Below the pieces are notes generated by a model. It saw nothing but the letters and a program-made list of their open reading frames with translations, made no database searches and was not told where the DNA came from. Source: an uncultured Flavobacteriaceae bacterium (lineage in GTDB: Bacteria; Bacteroidota; Bacteroidia; Flavobacteriales; Flavobacteriaceae). From it: a stretch of 64,000 bases of DNA. The stretch spans positions 1 to 64,000 of the forward strand of contig CAJWVI010000005.1 in assembly GCA_913048115.1 (NCBI GenBank). Direction: 5' to 3'. The position numbers and the translations under genes were made by a program. This document shows, piece after piece, positions 29,402-38,779 of this stretch. How positions within the stretch are numbered: the first letter of the stretch is position 1; each line of letters opens with the position of its first letter.

Positions 29402-30340
29402 ATGAAAGGTCCTCTCTTTTATTCAAAAATATTACTCTTTGGAGAGTATGGTATCATCAAAGATTCCAAAGGGCTTTCTATTCCTTATAATTTTTTTAAA
29501 GGTGCATTAAAGACAGATCAAAAGCACACTGATGCCGCTATCAAATCTAATGAGAGCCTTCATCATTTTGCTGTTTATTTGGAGAAATTACAAAATGACA
29601 CTCCTACTTTAGCGACCTTCAATACAGAAGCTTTACAGCTTGATGTCGCGCAAGGAATGTATTTTGATAGCACCATTCCACAAGGCTATGGTGTTGGAAG
29701 TAGTGGTGCTTTAGTAGCTGCTATTTATGATAAGTACGCCACAGATAAAATTACAGTACTAGAGAATTTAACACGTGAAAAACTCTTAACATTAAAAAAT
29801 ATCTTTGCCGCTATGGAATCTTTTTTCCACGGAAAGTCTTCTGGCCTAGACCCCTTAAATAGTTACTTAAGTTTGCCTATTCTTATAAATAGCAAAGAAG
29901 ATATAGAAAGTGCAAACATTCCCTCTCAGACGGTAGACGGTAAGGGTGCTGTATTTCTATTAGATACTGGTATTGTTGGAGAAACAGCTCCAATGGTACA
30001 TATCTTTATGGAAAACATGAAGCAGGAGGGTTTTAGAAATATGTTAAAAAATCAATTTGTAAAACATACTGATGCTTGTGTGCATGATTTCTTAAAAGGA
30101 GATGTAAATTCTCTCTTTGGAAATGTAAAACAACTTTCTAAAGTGGTTCTAGATAATTTTAAACCTATGATTCCTACTGAGTTCCAAACGCTTTGGAAAA
30201 AAGGTATTGATACCAATGCTTACTACTTAAAACTATGTGGTTCTGGCGGTGGCGGTTATATGTTAGGTTTTACAGAAGATATTGACCATGCTCGCACAGC
30301 ACTCAAGGATCACAAACTAGAAGTAGTATATAATTTCTAG
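29402..30340 (+). CDS. Mevalonate kinase (GHMP family)
   Basis: KILLFGEYGIIKDSKGLSIP; IPQGYGVGSSGALVAAIYDKY; FHGKSSGLDPLNSYLSLP; LCGSGGGGYMLGF. Confidence 0.88.
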   Translation: MKGPLFYSKILLFGEYGIIKDSKGLSIPYNFFKGALKTDQKHTDAAIKSNESLHHFAVYLEKLQNDTPTLATFNTEALQLDVAQGMYFDSTIPQGYGVGSSGALVAAIYDKYATDKITVLENLTREKLLTLKNIFAAMESFFHGKSSGLDPLNSYLSLPILINSKEDIESANIPSQTVDGKGAVFLLDTGIVGETAPMVHIFMENMKQEGFRNMLKNQFVKHTDACVHDFLKGDVNSLFGNVKQLSKVVLDNFKPMIPTEFQTLWKKGIDTNAYYLKLCGSGGGGYMLGFTEDIDHARTALKDHKLEVVYNF

Positions 30341-30366
30341 ATAACGCTCAACTCATTTTATCTTTT

Positions 30367-31272
30367 ATGTTCAGCAGAAAACAAAAACACATCATGTTAA
30401 AGTTTTTCAGCCTGTTCTCTGTTGTTAGAGGGTACAATATTTTAGTTATTATTCTGGCTCAATACCTCACCTCTGTATACATCCTGGCGCCAAATTTACC
30501 AGTAGGTAAAGTTCTTTTTGATGTCAATGTGTTGCTATTAGTTCTAGCCTCTGCTGCGGCCATTGCTGCAGGTTACATTATCAATAGTTTTTATGATAGT
30601 GAGAAAGATCTTATCAATAGACCAAATAAAACGGTATTGGATAGGCTGGTAAGTCAAAACACAAAACTATCGGGGTATTTTATCCTTAATTTTCTTTCTC
30701 TGGTATTTGCTAGTTCTGTTTCTTTTAGAACTGTGCTATTCTTTTCGCTCTATATTTTTGCTATTTGGCTGTATTCTCACAAACTCAAGAAGTTTTTGTT
30801 TATTGGAAATATTACCGCTGCAATTTTAGCGGTCATACCTTTTTTTGCAGTGTTTATTTACTATCAAAACTTTAGCGATGTAATTTTTGTACATGCTACC
30901 TTTCTATTTTTGCTTATTTCTATGAAGGAACTCACCAAAGATTTAGAAAATATAAAAGGGGACTTAGCGCAAGATTATAAAACCATACCCGTTGTCTATG
31001 GGGTTTCTTTGGCAAAAATAATGCTGTGGTTACTTAGTGCTGTTACTCTAGTGCCAATAGTACTACTGCTTAAGAATTTCTCAATAGGGTATATGAACTA
31101 CTATTTTTATGGTAGTATAGTGGCCTTGGTTGTTTTTGATTTAATTCTCTTGAAATCTAACAAAAGATTACACTACCTTATTTTGCATAATATTTTAAAA
31201 TTCATCATTGTATCGGGTGTTTTTAGTATTGTGCTTATCAACGTAAATCTGGTCTTGAGTCGCGTTTTTTAA
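30367..31272 (+). CDS. UbiA family prenyltransferase (GGGP geranylgeranyltransferase-like)
   Basis: Multi-TM; AAGYIINSFYDSEKDLINRPNKTV (NxxxDxxxD motif); KELTKDLENIKGDLAQDYKTIPVVYG. Confidence 0.85.
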   Translation: MFSRKQKHIMLKFFSLFSVVRGYNILVIILAQYLTSVYILAPNLPVGKVLFDVNVLLLVLASAAAIAAGYIINSFYDSEKDLINRPNKTVLDRLVSQNTKLSGYFILNFLSLVFASSVSFRTVLFFSLYIFAIWLYSHKLKKFLFIGNITAAILAVIPFFAVFIYYQNFSDVIFVHATFLFLLISMKELTKDLENIKGDLAQDYKTIPVVYGVSLAKIMLWLLSAVTLVPIVLLLKNFSIGYMNYYFYGSIVALVVFDLILLKSNKRLHYLILHNILKFIIVSGVFSIVLINVNLVLSRVF

Positions 31273-31384
31273 AGCTATACTCAACATTTGGTTTAGGTGT
31301 TTGTATGCTTTTTTTTATAAATAGCATCATTGGTGCTGTCGAGGTCGTTCAAAAAACATCAACAAAATTGATTAAATTAGCCCT

Positions 31385-32356
31385 ATGCAAAAAGAAAATT
31401 TATTGAATGTAGCCCTAGCACAAATAGCTCCAGTATGGCTTGATAAAGTTGCTACGCTTGAAAGAATATACGCGCAAATTAAGGGTGCTGCAGCAAAAGA
31501 CACTGAGCTCATTATCTTTGGTGAAGGTCTGCTGCCTGGTTATCCATTTTGGTTGGCATTAACAGGGGGTGCAAAGTGGAACACAAAGGCTAATAAAGAA
31601 CTCTACGCGCATTATGCTCGCAACGCAGTTACGATAGAAAATGGCGATTTAGACCAAGTATGTGCTTTGGCCAAAAAGCATCATATGGCTGTTTATTTAG
31701 GCATTATAGAGCGCCCTTTAGATAGAGGAGGGCATAGTCTTTATGCTTCTTTGGTTTATATCAATCAAGAGGGTGTCATACACTCTGTGCATCGTAAATT
31801 ACAACCTACCTATGATGAGCGTCTTGTTTGGGCTCCTGGAGACGGAAATGGCTTGAAAGTCCATGCACTTAAACAATTTACCCTAGGGGGGCTTAATTGT
31901 TGGGAAAACTGGATGCCTTTGCCTAGAGCATCACTTTACGGGCAAGGAGAGAATTTACACATAGCCGTCTGGCCAGGAAGTGCTCATAATACCAAAGACA
32001 TTACTCGGTTTATCGCCAGAGAGTCTCGCAGTTATGTAATTTCGGTATCAGCATTGATGTCAAAAAGTGATTTTCCTCTAGAGACCCCACATTATTCTAA
32101 AATTTTAGAAAAGAGTCCAGATATCTTAGCTGATGGAGGTAGCTGTATTGCAGGTCCAGATGGTGAATGGATTTTGGAACCAGACACCCAGACTGATGGA
32201 AACATCTACCATACCTTAGATTTTAATAAGGTATATGAAGAACGTCAAAACTTTGATCCTGTGGGTCATTACTCTCGTCCAGACGTAACCAAATTAATTG
32301 TAAACAGAGAACGCCAATCTACCATTTGTCTTGTTGATAATATGGAGGAGGAATAA
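31385..32356 (+). CDS. Nitrilase (carbon-nitrogen hydrolase, branch 1-like)
   Basis: Catalytic E (FGEGLLPGYPFWL), K (HRKLQPTYDERLVWAPGDG), C (LGGLNCWENWMPLPRASLYGQGE), WPGSAHN. Confidence 0.9.
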   Translation: MQKENLLNVALAQIAPVWLDKVATLERIYAQIKGAAAKDTELIIFGEGLLPGYPFWLALTGGAKWNTKANKELYAHYARNAVTIENGDLDQVCALAKKHHMAVYLGIIERPLDRGGHSLYASLVYINQEGVIHSVHRKLQPTYDERLVWAPGDGNGLKVHALKQFTLGGLNCWENWMPLPRASLYGQGENLHIAVWPGSAHNTKDITRFIARESRSYVISVSALMSKSDFPLETPHYSKILEKSPDILADGGSCIAGPDGEWILEPDTQTDGNIYHTLDFNKVYEERQNFDPVGHYSRPDVTKLIVNRERQSTICLVDNMEEE

Positions 32357-32448
32357 ACAACGTTGTCTGTCGTTTTTAAAATATTTTGGCATGTTTTTTC
32401 TTTCTAATTTTCAGATTAGGGAATCAATGTAATTCATAATTTAAAGCG

Positions 32449-32456
32449 TATCTTTG
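32449..32456 (+). promoter_or_regulatory. Putative -7 element (TATCTTTG) upstream of rluB-like gene
   Basis: Exact TAnnTTTG match 40 nt before ATG. Confidence 0.45.
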
Positions 32457-32495
32457 CGCCCAATTTAAAATACCTGAATTTCAGGAAACTACATC

Positions 32496-33383
32496 ATGAG
32501 CAGAAACGATAATAGACCAAAAGGAGCCAACAAAGGGCACGGTAAAAATGCGAAGTTTAAAAGTAATGATCGCAATGCAACATCGAAGCCAAGAGACGGA
32601 AAATCTAGAGCGGGTGAGTTAAAACCAACTCCAAAAACTGTTACTCCAAAGCCAGCAAAGAAAAAACATGACGTGGTAGATGGAATTCGTTTAAATAAGT
32701 ACATATCAAACAGTGGTATTTGTTCTCGTAGAGAGGCAGACACCTATATCGCTACTGGTTTAGTTTCTGTAAATGGAAAGATCATTAATGAGATGGGCTA
32801 CAAGGTAAAACTAGAAGATGATGTGCGTTTTGATGGGCGTCGTCTTAACCCAGAGCCTATGTCTTACGTGCTATTAAACAAGCCTAAAGGATTTGCTACT
32901 ACAACTAGTACAAATGACACCAAAGGAAATACCGTGATGGATTTGGTTGCTAATGCTTCTTCGGGTCGTATTACTCCTATTGGTAGACTTGGTAGAAATG
33001 CTACAGGCTTATTGTTTTTCACCAATGATGACAAACTTAAAGAGAAATTGAGTAAAAAAGGAATGGAGCGTTTGTTTCATGTTGAGCTTGATAAAAATCT
33101 AAAAGCTGCAGATCTTAAAGAAATTTCAGAAGGAATTCAAATTGGACCAAAGAAAATTCAGATTGAAGAAATAAGCTATGTAGATAATAAACCTAAAAAA
33201 GAAGTTGGGTTAAAAATCAAGCATATGGGAAACAGTGTAATTCGTGAAATATTTGATCATTTAGGATACAACATTTTGCGTTTAGACTGTGTTACTTTGG
33301 CACATTTAACCAAGAAAGATCTTCCAAGAGGACGCTGGAAAACGCTAACTAAAGAAGAGTTAGAGTTGTTTTCTATGCTTTAA
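32496..33383 (+). CDS. 23S rRNA pseudouridine synthase (RluB/RsuA family) with basic N-terminal extension
   Basis: S4 domain RLNKYISNSGICSRREADTYIATGLVSVNGK; GRLGRNATGLLFFTNDD; basic low-complexity N-terminus. Confidence 0.93.
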   Translation: MSRNDNRPKGANKGHGKNAKFKSNDRNATSKPRDGKSRAGELKPTPKTVTPKPAKKKHDVVDGIRLNKYISNSGICSRREADTYIATGLVSVNGKIINEMGYKVKLEDDVRFDGRRLNPEPMSYVLLNKPKGFATTTSTNDTKGNTVMDLVANASSGRITPIGRLGRNATGLLFFTNDDKLKEKLSKKGMERLFHVELDKNLKAADLKEISEGIQIGPKKIQIEEISYVDNKPKKEVGLKIKHMGNSVIREIFDHLGYNILRLDCVTLAHLTKKDLPRGRWKTLTKEELELFSML

Positions 33384-33390
33384 TTGTTAA

Positions 33391-34788
33391 TTAAGTTATG
33401 GTTTCTCTATGGGAGCCATTTCTTGTTTGACTGTCTTGAAATAGCTCCAAAAGAACTACTGCAATTACAACACTATATTCTATAGCAACTAGCGCTAGGT
33501 TTTCATTAAACCCTTCAGCGCCATAGGCTGCGTAGCTCAAAAAAACCATAAAGCTCCATACCAAAGCAAATTTGTACTTGGTAAACACGCTTAACAGTAG
33601 GGGTGTTGCTACATACCAAGGGTGAACTGTTGTGGATAATAAAAAGTAAATAGAAACAGCAAAAAGCAGTCCTGTGATGAGTTGTTGTGTGGTTTGGTTT
33701 TTTCTAAAAAAAGTTAGTATAATAACACAGGCTATTACCACTAGTGGTAATACAAGACCAACGGTGGCTATGATGTTCCACCCAACACTTTGAAATCCAA
33801 TCCACCGTATGATATAGTATACACTTGCATTAAATTCAAAACGTTGAAACCATAAACCAATAGTTGTACCAAAGTTTAGCAAAAAGACTTTAGATAGAAA
33901 GGGAGCGAATGTAATTGCGATAGTTCCAAAAACTACCCAATAGAATTTTTTCATTATCCAGAATCCTTTTTTGAAGAGTCCCTCTGGAGCTAGATACTTA
34001 TAAAATAGCGGAAGTAATAAAAGGGGCAGTAGTTTTACAGAAACTGAAATCCCTAACAATATAGCAGCCCAAAACCACTTGTCTTTATGCAGCAGGTATA
34101 ATGCCCATACTAAAAAAAGAAGCATCACGCCTTCAAAATGAAGATTTCCAGTAAGTTCTATGATGATAAATGGATTTAAAAAATACCAAAAGATGTTTCT
34201 TGCAGGTAGCTTGAGTTTCTCTAAAAGCTTTTTCCCAAAATATAAGATACCAATATCTGCTAAGATCATTAAGATACGCAAACCTATTACAGAGCCCAGG
34301 ATAGAACCTTTAGCAAGTAAGCCAGCCAAAGCAAAGCAAAGCTGGTTGATAGGAGGGTAGTTGCTGTAATGACTTGCATTAAGGCCTCCCATACCCTTAA
34401 TGAGTATGCTGCTATTTGAAATAGCGTCTAAAGAAGTTAAGCTGCTCGCTGGTAGATCTGCATTAGAGAGCTGTTGTGGGGTGAATACATAAGGATTTAT
34501 TCCTAGATTGAGGAGTCTACCATCCCATATAAAGCGATAAAAATCTTGTGATAAATTAGGAATGGCAGGTAAAAATAAAAGCCGGAATAGGATGCCGAAA
34601 GCAGCTAAGACCCAAAAATTTAATTTGGAGTATTGTGTCATTCTATAGGCACCATAAAACAAACCACCATATAGAAGCAGTAGGTTTAGAAAGTCACTTC
34701 GCTCTAAGAAATACGCAAAAAGAACATAAAGTGTTATACTCCCAAAAACAGGAACCAGTAGTTGTGTATATGCTTTTAAATATTTAAT
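33391..34788 (-). CDS. Integral membrane glycosyltransferase (GT-87/mannosyltransferase-like); N-terminus extends upstream of the TTG at 34662
   Basis: NLSQDFYRFIWDGRLLNLGINPYVF, YPPINQLCFALAG, TVHPWYVATPLLLSVF. In-frame upstream codons KYLKAYTQLLVPVFGSITLYVLFAYFLERSDFLNLLLLYGG form an added TM helix; no ATG/GTG/TTG before the stop at 34834-34836; ATT at 34788 or 34815 are candidates. Confidence 0.8.
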   Translation of the reverse strand: MKYLKAYTQLLVPVFGSITLYVLFAYFLERSDFLNLLLLYGGLFYGAYRMTQYSKLNFWVLAAFGILFRLLFLPAIPNLSQDFYRFIWDGRLLNLGINPYVFTPQQLSNADLPASSLTSLDAISNSSILIKGMGGLNASHYSNYPPINQLCFALAGLLAKGSILGSVIGLRILMILADIGILYFGKKLLEKLKLPARNIFWYFLNPFIIIELTGNLHFEGVMLLFLVWALYLLHKDKWFWAAILLGISVSVKLLPLLLLPLFYKYLAPEGLFKKGFWIMKKFYWVVFGTIAITFAPFLSKVFLLNFGTTIGLWFQRFEFNASVYYIIRWIGFQSVGWNIIATVGLVLPLVVIACVIILTFFRKNQTTQQLITGLLFAVSIYFLLSTTVHPWYVATPLLLSVFTKYKFALVWSFMVFLSYAAYGAEGFNENLALVAIEYSVVIAVVLLELFQDSQTRNGSHRETIT

Positions 34789-34849
34789 TGTGTTGTGTTT
34801 ATTTGTATCATTAATAGCCCCTACTATCCACCATTAGTTATCAATATTT

Positions 34850-36007
34850 TTAATCTTGCCACTGGGCAATAAATAAATTAGTATCACGACCTCCTCCGTT
34901 ATTTCTATTTGAAGAAAACGCTAAGTACTTTCCATCATTGCTAAATACAGGAAAGGCATCAAAGGTTTGTCCATGAGTTACCCTTTGTAAGTTTTTTCCA
35001 TCCAGATCAATCAAGTATAAATTAAATGGAAAACCACGCTCTGCTTCATGATTGCTGCTAAATAATATTTTTTGTCCGCTGGGGTGAAAAAATGGACTCC
35101 AGTTTGCATTCCCTAAATTAGTGAGCTGCTTTAGGTTGCTTCCATCTGCATTACAGATGTATAATTCCATATCAACAGGTTCTACCAGGCCATCTGCTAG
35201 CAAATCTTTGTATTTTTTAATTTCTGTTGGGGTTTTTGGTCGTGAAGAACGAAAAATTAACTTCGTCCCATCTGGTGAGAAAAAGGCACCTCCATCATAG
35301 CCCAGCTCATCGGTAATTTGTTTTACATCACTACCATCTATATTCATGGTATATAGTTCAAGGTCTCCACTACGCGTTGAGGTAAATACAATTTTATCTC
35401 CTTTTGGAGATACAGTTGCTTCTGCATCATAACCGGGTTCTGTGGTAAGTTGTGCGGTAATATTCCCTTCTAGATCTGCTACAAAAATATCAAAGCTGTC
35501 ATACACAGGCCACACATAATTACCGTTTTTACGAAGCGGCACCTCTGGGCAATTTTCGTCTACTAGGTGCGTGCTTCCGTACACGTAGTGTTTGTTGTCT
35601 GGCAGAAAATAAGCGCAGGTAGTTCTTCCTTTTCCAGTAGAAATCATTGGAGGTTTGGTGTCTTTAAATGTTTCTTGTGCATTCATTAAAAACATTTGGT
35701 CACAGCCAACTCCCCAGTCTTTATAATTAGATTGAAATACTAATTGCTTGTCATCAAAACTCCAATACGCCTCTGCGTTATCACCTCCAAATGTTACCTG
35801 GCGTATGTTTTTAAGATGTATTTCTTCTGGATAAATAAGTGTGTCTTGAGTTACTGGATCTAATACTGCTTCCCTAGTACCCCCTGTTACGCTAAGTGTT
35901 TTGCTAGTTGTTGACAAGGTCTCAACAGTAGAGATTGTTTTTTCTTTGGTGCTATTTTTACAGGAAAGTAACAAACAAAGAATGACAAGGGTAGTAAGGT
36001 GTCTCAT
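34850..36007 (-). CDS. TolB-like WD40/PD40 beta-propeller lipoprotein
   Basis: Lipobox-like LLLSCKNS; repeated SPKGDKIVFTSTRSGDLELYTMNIDGSDVKQIT / SPDGTKLIFRSSR motifs. Confidence 0.9.
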   Translation of the reverse strand: MRHLTTLVILCLLLSCKNSTKEKTISTVETLSTTSKTLSVTGGTREAVLDPVTQDTLIYPEEIHLKNIRQVTFGGDNAEAYWSFDDKQLVFQSNYKDWGVGCDQMFLMNAQETFKDTKPPMISTGKGRTTCAYFLPDNKHYVYGSTHLVDENCPEVPLRKNGNYVWPVYDSFDIFVADLEGNITAQLTTEPGYDAEATVSPKGDKIVFTSTRSGDLELYTMNIDGSDVKQITDELGYDGGAFFSPDGTKLIFRSSRPKTPTEIKKYKDLLADGLVEPVDMELYICNADGSNLKQLTNLGNANWSPFFHPSGQKILFSSNHEAERGFPFNLYLIDLDGKNLQRVTHGQTFDAFPVFSNDGKYLAFSSNRNNGGGRDTNLFIAQWQD

Positions 36008-36014
36008 ATTTCAG

Positions 36015-36022
36015 TAATTTTG
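36015..36022 (+). promoter_or_regulatory. Putative -7 element (TAATTTTG) for the M28 peptidase gene
   Basis: TAnnTTTG match 15 nt upstream of the ATG at 36038. Confidence 0.45.
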
Positions 36023-36037
36023 CACAAAAATAAGGAT

Positions 36038-37276
36038 ATGCGTTTAGTTATTGTAGGATTGATGATGCTCTTTGTGATATCTTGTCACGAAGCCCCAAGA
36101 AATGTGGTGACCATGCAAGAAGATGTAGCTGTTCTAGCGGCAGATGAAATGGGAGGCAGACAAACTGGAACACCCGGCGAGTTGCTCGCTGCAAAATACA
36201 TCATAACTCGTTTTGAAGCTATTGGGTTAACTCCAAAAGGGAGCCAGGGCCAATATACTCAAACATTTTCCTTTAAGGCGAGCGAGAACCCTCACGAGCA
36301 GTCTGAATTTACTTACATACAAGAAAATGGGTCGGTAACGGGTACCAATGTCATTGGATATATAGACAACAATGCTCCCAATACCGTTATTATAGGAGCG
36401 CATTATGATCATTTAGGAATGGGAGGCGATGGCTCATTGCATAGAGAAGGACCAGCAATTCATAACGGAGCAGATGACAACGCAAGTGGTGTTGCTATAC
36501 TGCTGCGTCTTGCTGAAACATTAAAAAACAACTCTCCTTTAGTAACTCAAAATAATTATTTGTTTATGGCCTTTTCTGGAGAAGAAATGGGGCTGTTAGG
36601 CTCTAATTATTTTGTAAAAAACCCAACGATAAATACCAAAAAGGTAAGCTACATGATAAATATGGATATGGTTGGAAGGCTTAACAAAGAAAAAATAGTA
36701 GCGGTCCATGGCGTTGGAACATCTCCTTTATTTAAACAAACATTGTTTGCCAATAATGACCAAGGCTTAACTATTAATGAGCACGATAGTGGTGTGGGCC
36801 CTAGTGACCATACGTCTTTTTATTTGGCAGATATTCCAGTGCTTCATTTTTTTACAGGACAGCATACAGATTATCATAAACCCGGTGACGATGCAGATAA
36901 ATTAAATTATGAAGGAATGGAGCGTATCTCGGCATATATTACCAATGTGGTTACAGATTTGGATGATGCAGGACAATTAGTATTTAAAAAAACTAAAAAC
37001 GAAAGTGAAGAAGTTCCTATGTTTAAAGTAGCGCTTGGTGTAGTTCCAGACTATTTGTTTAATGGAGAAGGCCTTCGTATTGATGGCATTAGCGAAGATA
37101 AGCCAGCTCAAAAAGCAGGATTACAACGCGGTGATATTGTCGTTAAATTGGGTGCATTAGACACCCCAGATATGATGTCATACATGAAGGCCTTGGCTAG
37201 TTTTGAGGTGGGAGCAACCACAACTGTTACTGTCAATAGAGGTGGCGAAATTTTGGAGCGCCAAGTAACGTTTTAA
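36038..37276 (+). CDS. M28 family zinc metallopeptidase lipoprotein with C-terminal PDZ domain
   Basis: Signal with ISCHEA; VIIGAHYDHLGMGG, NGADDNASGVAILLRLAE, FSGEEMGLLGS, GPSDHTSFYLADIPVLHFFTGQHTDYHKPGDD; PDZ IDGISEDKPAQKAGLQRGDIVVKLG. Confidence 0.92.
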   Translation: MRLVIVGLMMLFVISCHEAPRNVVTMQEDVAVLAADEMGGRQTGTPGELLAAKYIITRFEAIGLTPKGSQGQYTQTFSFKASENPHEQSEFTYIQENGSVTGTNVIGYIDNNAPNTVIIGAHYDHLGMGGDGSLHREGPAIHNGADDNASGVAILLRLAETLKNNSPLVTQNNYLFMAFSGEEMGLLGSNYFVKNPTINTKKVSYMINMDMVGRLNKEKIVAVHGVGTSPLFKQTLFANNDQGLTINEHDSGVGPSDHTSFYLADIPVLHFFTGQHTDYHKPGDDADKLNYEGMERISAYITNVVTDLDDAGQLVFKKTKNESEEVPMFKVALGVVPDYLFNGEGLRIDGISEDKPAQKAGLQRGDIVVKLGALDTPDMMSYMKALASFEVGATTTVTVNRGGEILERQVTF

Positions 37277-37288
37277 ATAAAGCCTTAC

Positions 37289-38779
37289 TTAGGCTTTGCT
37301 TGTTAGGCTTTTAAAGAAGACAAACCCAAAGCCTATAAAAAGCATGAGGTGGAACGGGAACAGCCCAAAATCTCCTCCTTGGTCTCCTACAATAAAGGCA
37401 GAATACATTCCAAAGGCAAAATAGCACATCAAGAGTCCTTCAAAAATAACGTTTACTGAAATATTATTTTTCAAGTACTTGTTGTCTTTCCATTTATCTT
37501 TTAGGGTACTAATATTAAATTTTGGGGTACGTATAAAATCACTTTTTATACCAATATGCCCTTCAATGACCGCAATAGTATTGTGTAACGAAAAACCCAT
37601 CGCTACAGAGAAAAAGGCGAAAAACATTCCAGTGTATTTTATAAACTGTTTGAACCCTCCTCCATAAATAGATTTGAAAGTGTGCCAATAGCAAACAAAG
37701 AAAATCACAGTGCTAATCACAAAGAAACTCATCACTATGAAATAAACTTTAAGATGCTCGTATTCGTTTTTAATATAAAGCATTGGGATACTTAAAATAG
37801 CCACTAAAAAAATGTTTAAAAACATGGTGCTATTTAGTAAATGAAGTACGCTATGTATCTTGGTTTTTAAAGACACATTTTTACTTACCAAGACCCGTCT
37901 TGCCATTTTTTGAAAATTTTCCGCACCTCCTTTATTCCACCTAAACTGCTGTGAGCGAGCTGCACTTATTACAACTGGTAATTCTGCAGGAGTTTCTACA
38001 TCTTCTAAGTATTTGAATTTCCATGATTTAAGTTGTGCTCTGTAACTAAGGTCTAAATCTTCTGTTAAGGTGTCTCCCTCCCAATTTCCAGCATCCAAAA
38101 TACACGTGCGCCTCCAAGCACCTGCAGTTCCATTAAAGTTTATAAAGTGCCCTTTGCTGTTTCTGCCTACTTGTTCTAAGGTAAAGTGAGCATCAAGTGC
38201 AAAGGCTTGTATTTTAGTTAAGATAGAGTAGTTTTTGTTAATATGTCCCCAACGCGTTTGTACCACACCAATTTCTGGATCTTTAAAATAAGGTATGGTG
38301 CGCTCTAGCCAATTGGTTTGAGGAAGGAAATCTGCGTCAAAAATAGCGATGTATTCTCCTTTAGCTATTTTTAAACCTTCTTTTAATGCACCTGCTTTAA
38401 AGCCTGATCTATTGGTGCGTGTAATGTGTTGTATGTCTAGGCCAGTAGCTTGTAGCTGCTTTATTTTTATTGCCGTTGTTTGTAGAGACTCATCTGTAGA
38501 ATCATCGAGAACTTGTATTTCAAGTTTTTCTCTTGGATACTCTAGTGTAGCAATGTTGTTCAACAAGCGCTCCATTACATACATTTCATTATACACTGGA
38601 AGCTGGATAGTTACCAGGGGGATTTCCTCAGGATTTTTAAAATCAAAGGTATCGCTATGCGTTATTTTTTTCTTAGCATTTAGATAATTAAAGAGAAGGT
38701 TTAATTGCGCTAATGCATACATAAATATAAGCAATAGCGAAATAGAATAAATAACCATGATGATGATTTCCAGTGTCAT
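37289..38779 (-). CDS. Cellulose synthase-like family 2 glycosyltransferase (multi-TM)
   Basis: PLVTIQLPVYNEMYVMERLLNNIATLEYP; FDADFLPQ; GTAGAWRR; TLTEDLDLSYRAQLKSWK; QQFRWNKGGAEN (QxxRW). Confidence 0.93.
   Translation of the reverse strand: MTLEIIIMVIYSISLLLIFMYALAQLNLLFNYLNAKKKITHSDTFDFKNPEEIPLVTIQLPVYNEMYVMERLLNNIATLEYPREKLEIQVLDDSTDESLQTTAIKIKQLQATGLDIQHITRTNRSGFKAGALKEGLKIAKGEYIAIFDADFLPQTNWLERTIPYFKDPEIGVVQTRWGHINKNYSILTKIQAFALDAHFTLEQVGRNSKGHFINFNGTAGAWRRTCILDAGNWEGDTLTEDLDLSYRAQLKSWKFKYLEDVETPAELPVVISAARSQQFRWNKGGAENFQKMARRVLVSKNVSLKTKIHSVLHLLNSTMFLNIFLVAILSIPMLYIKNEYEHLKVYFIVMSFFVISTVIFFVCYWHTFKSIYGGGFKQFIKYTGMFFAFFSVAMGFSLHNTIAVIEGHIGIKSDFIRTPKFNISTLKDKWKDNKYLKNNISVNVIFEGLLMCYFAFGMYSAFIVGDQGGDFGLFPFHLMLFIGFGFVFFKSLTSKA

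Noticed and set aside
38349-38687. 112 aa plus-strand ORF within the GT2 gene
   Set aside because: Antisense to GT2 catalytic motifs.
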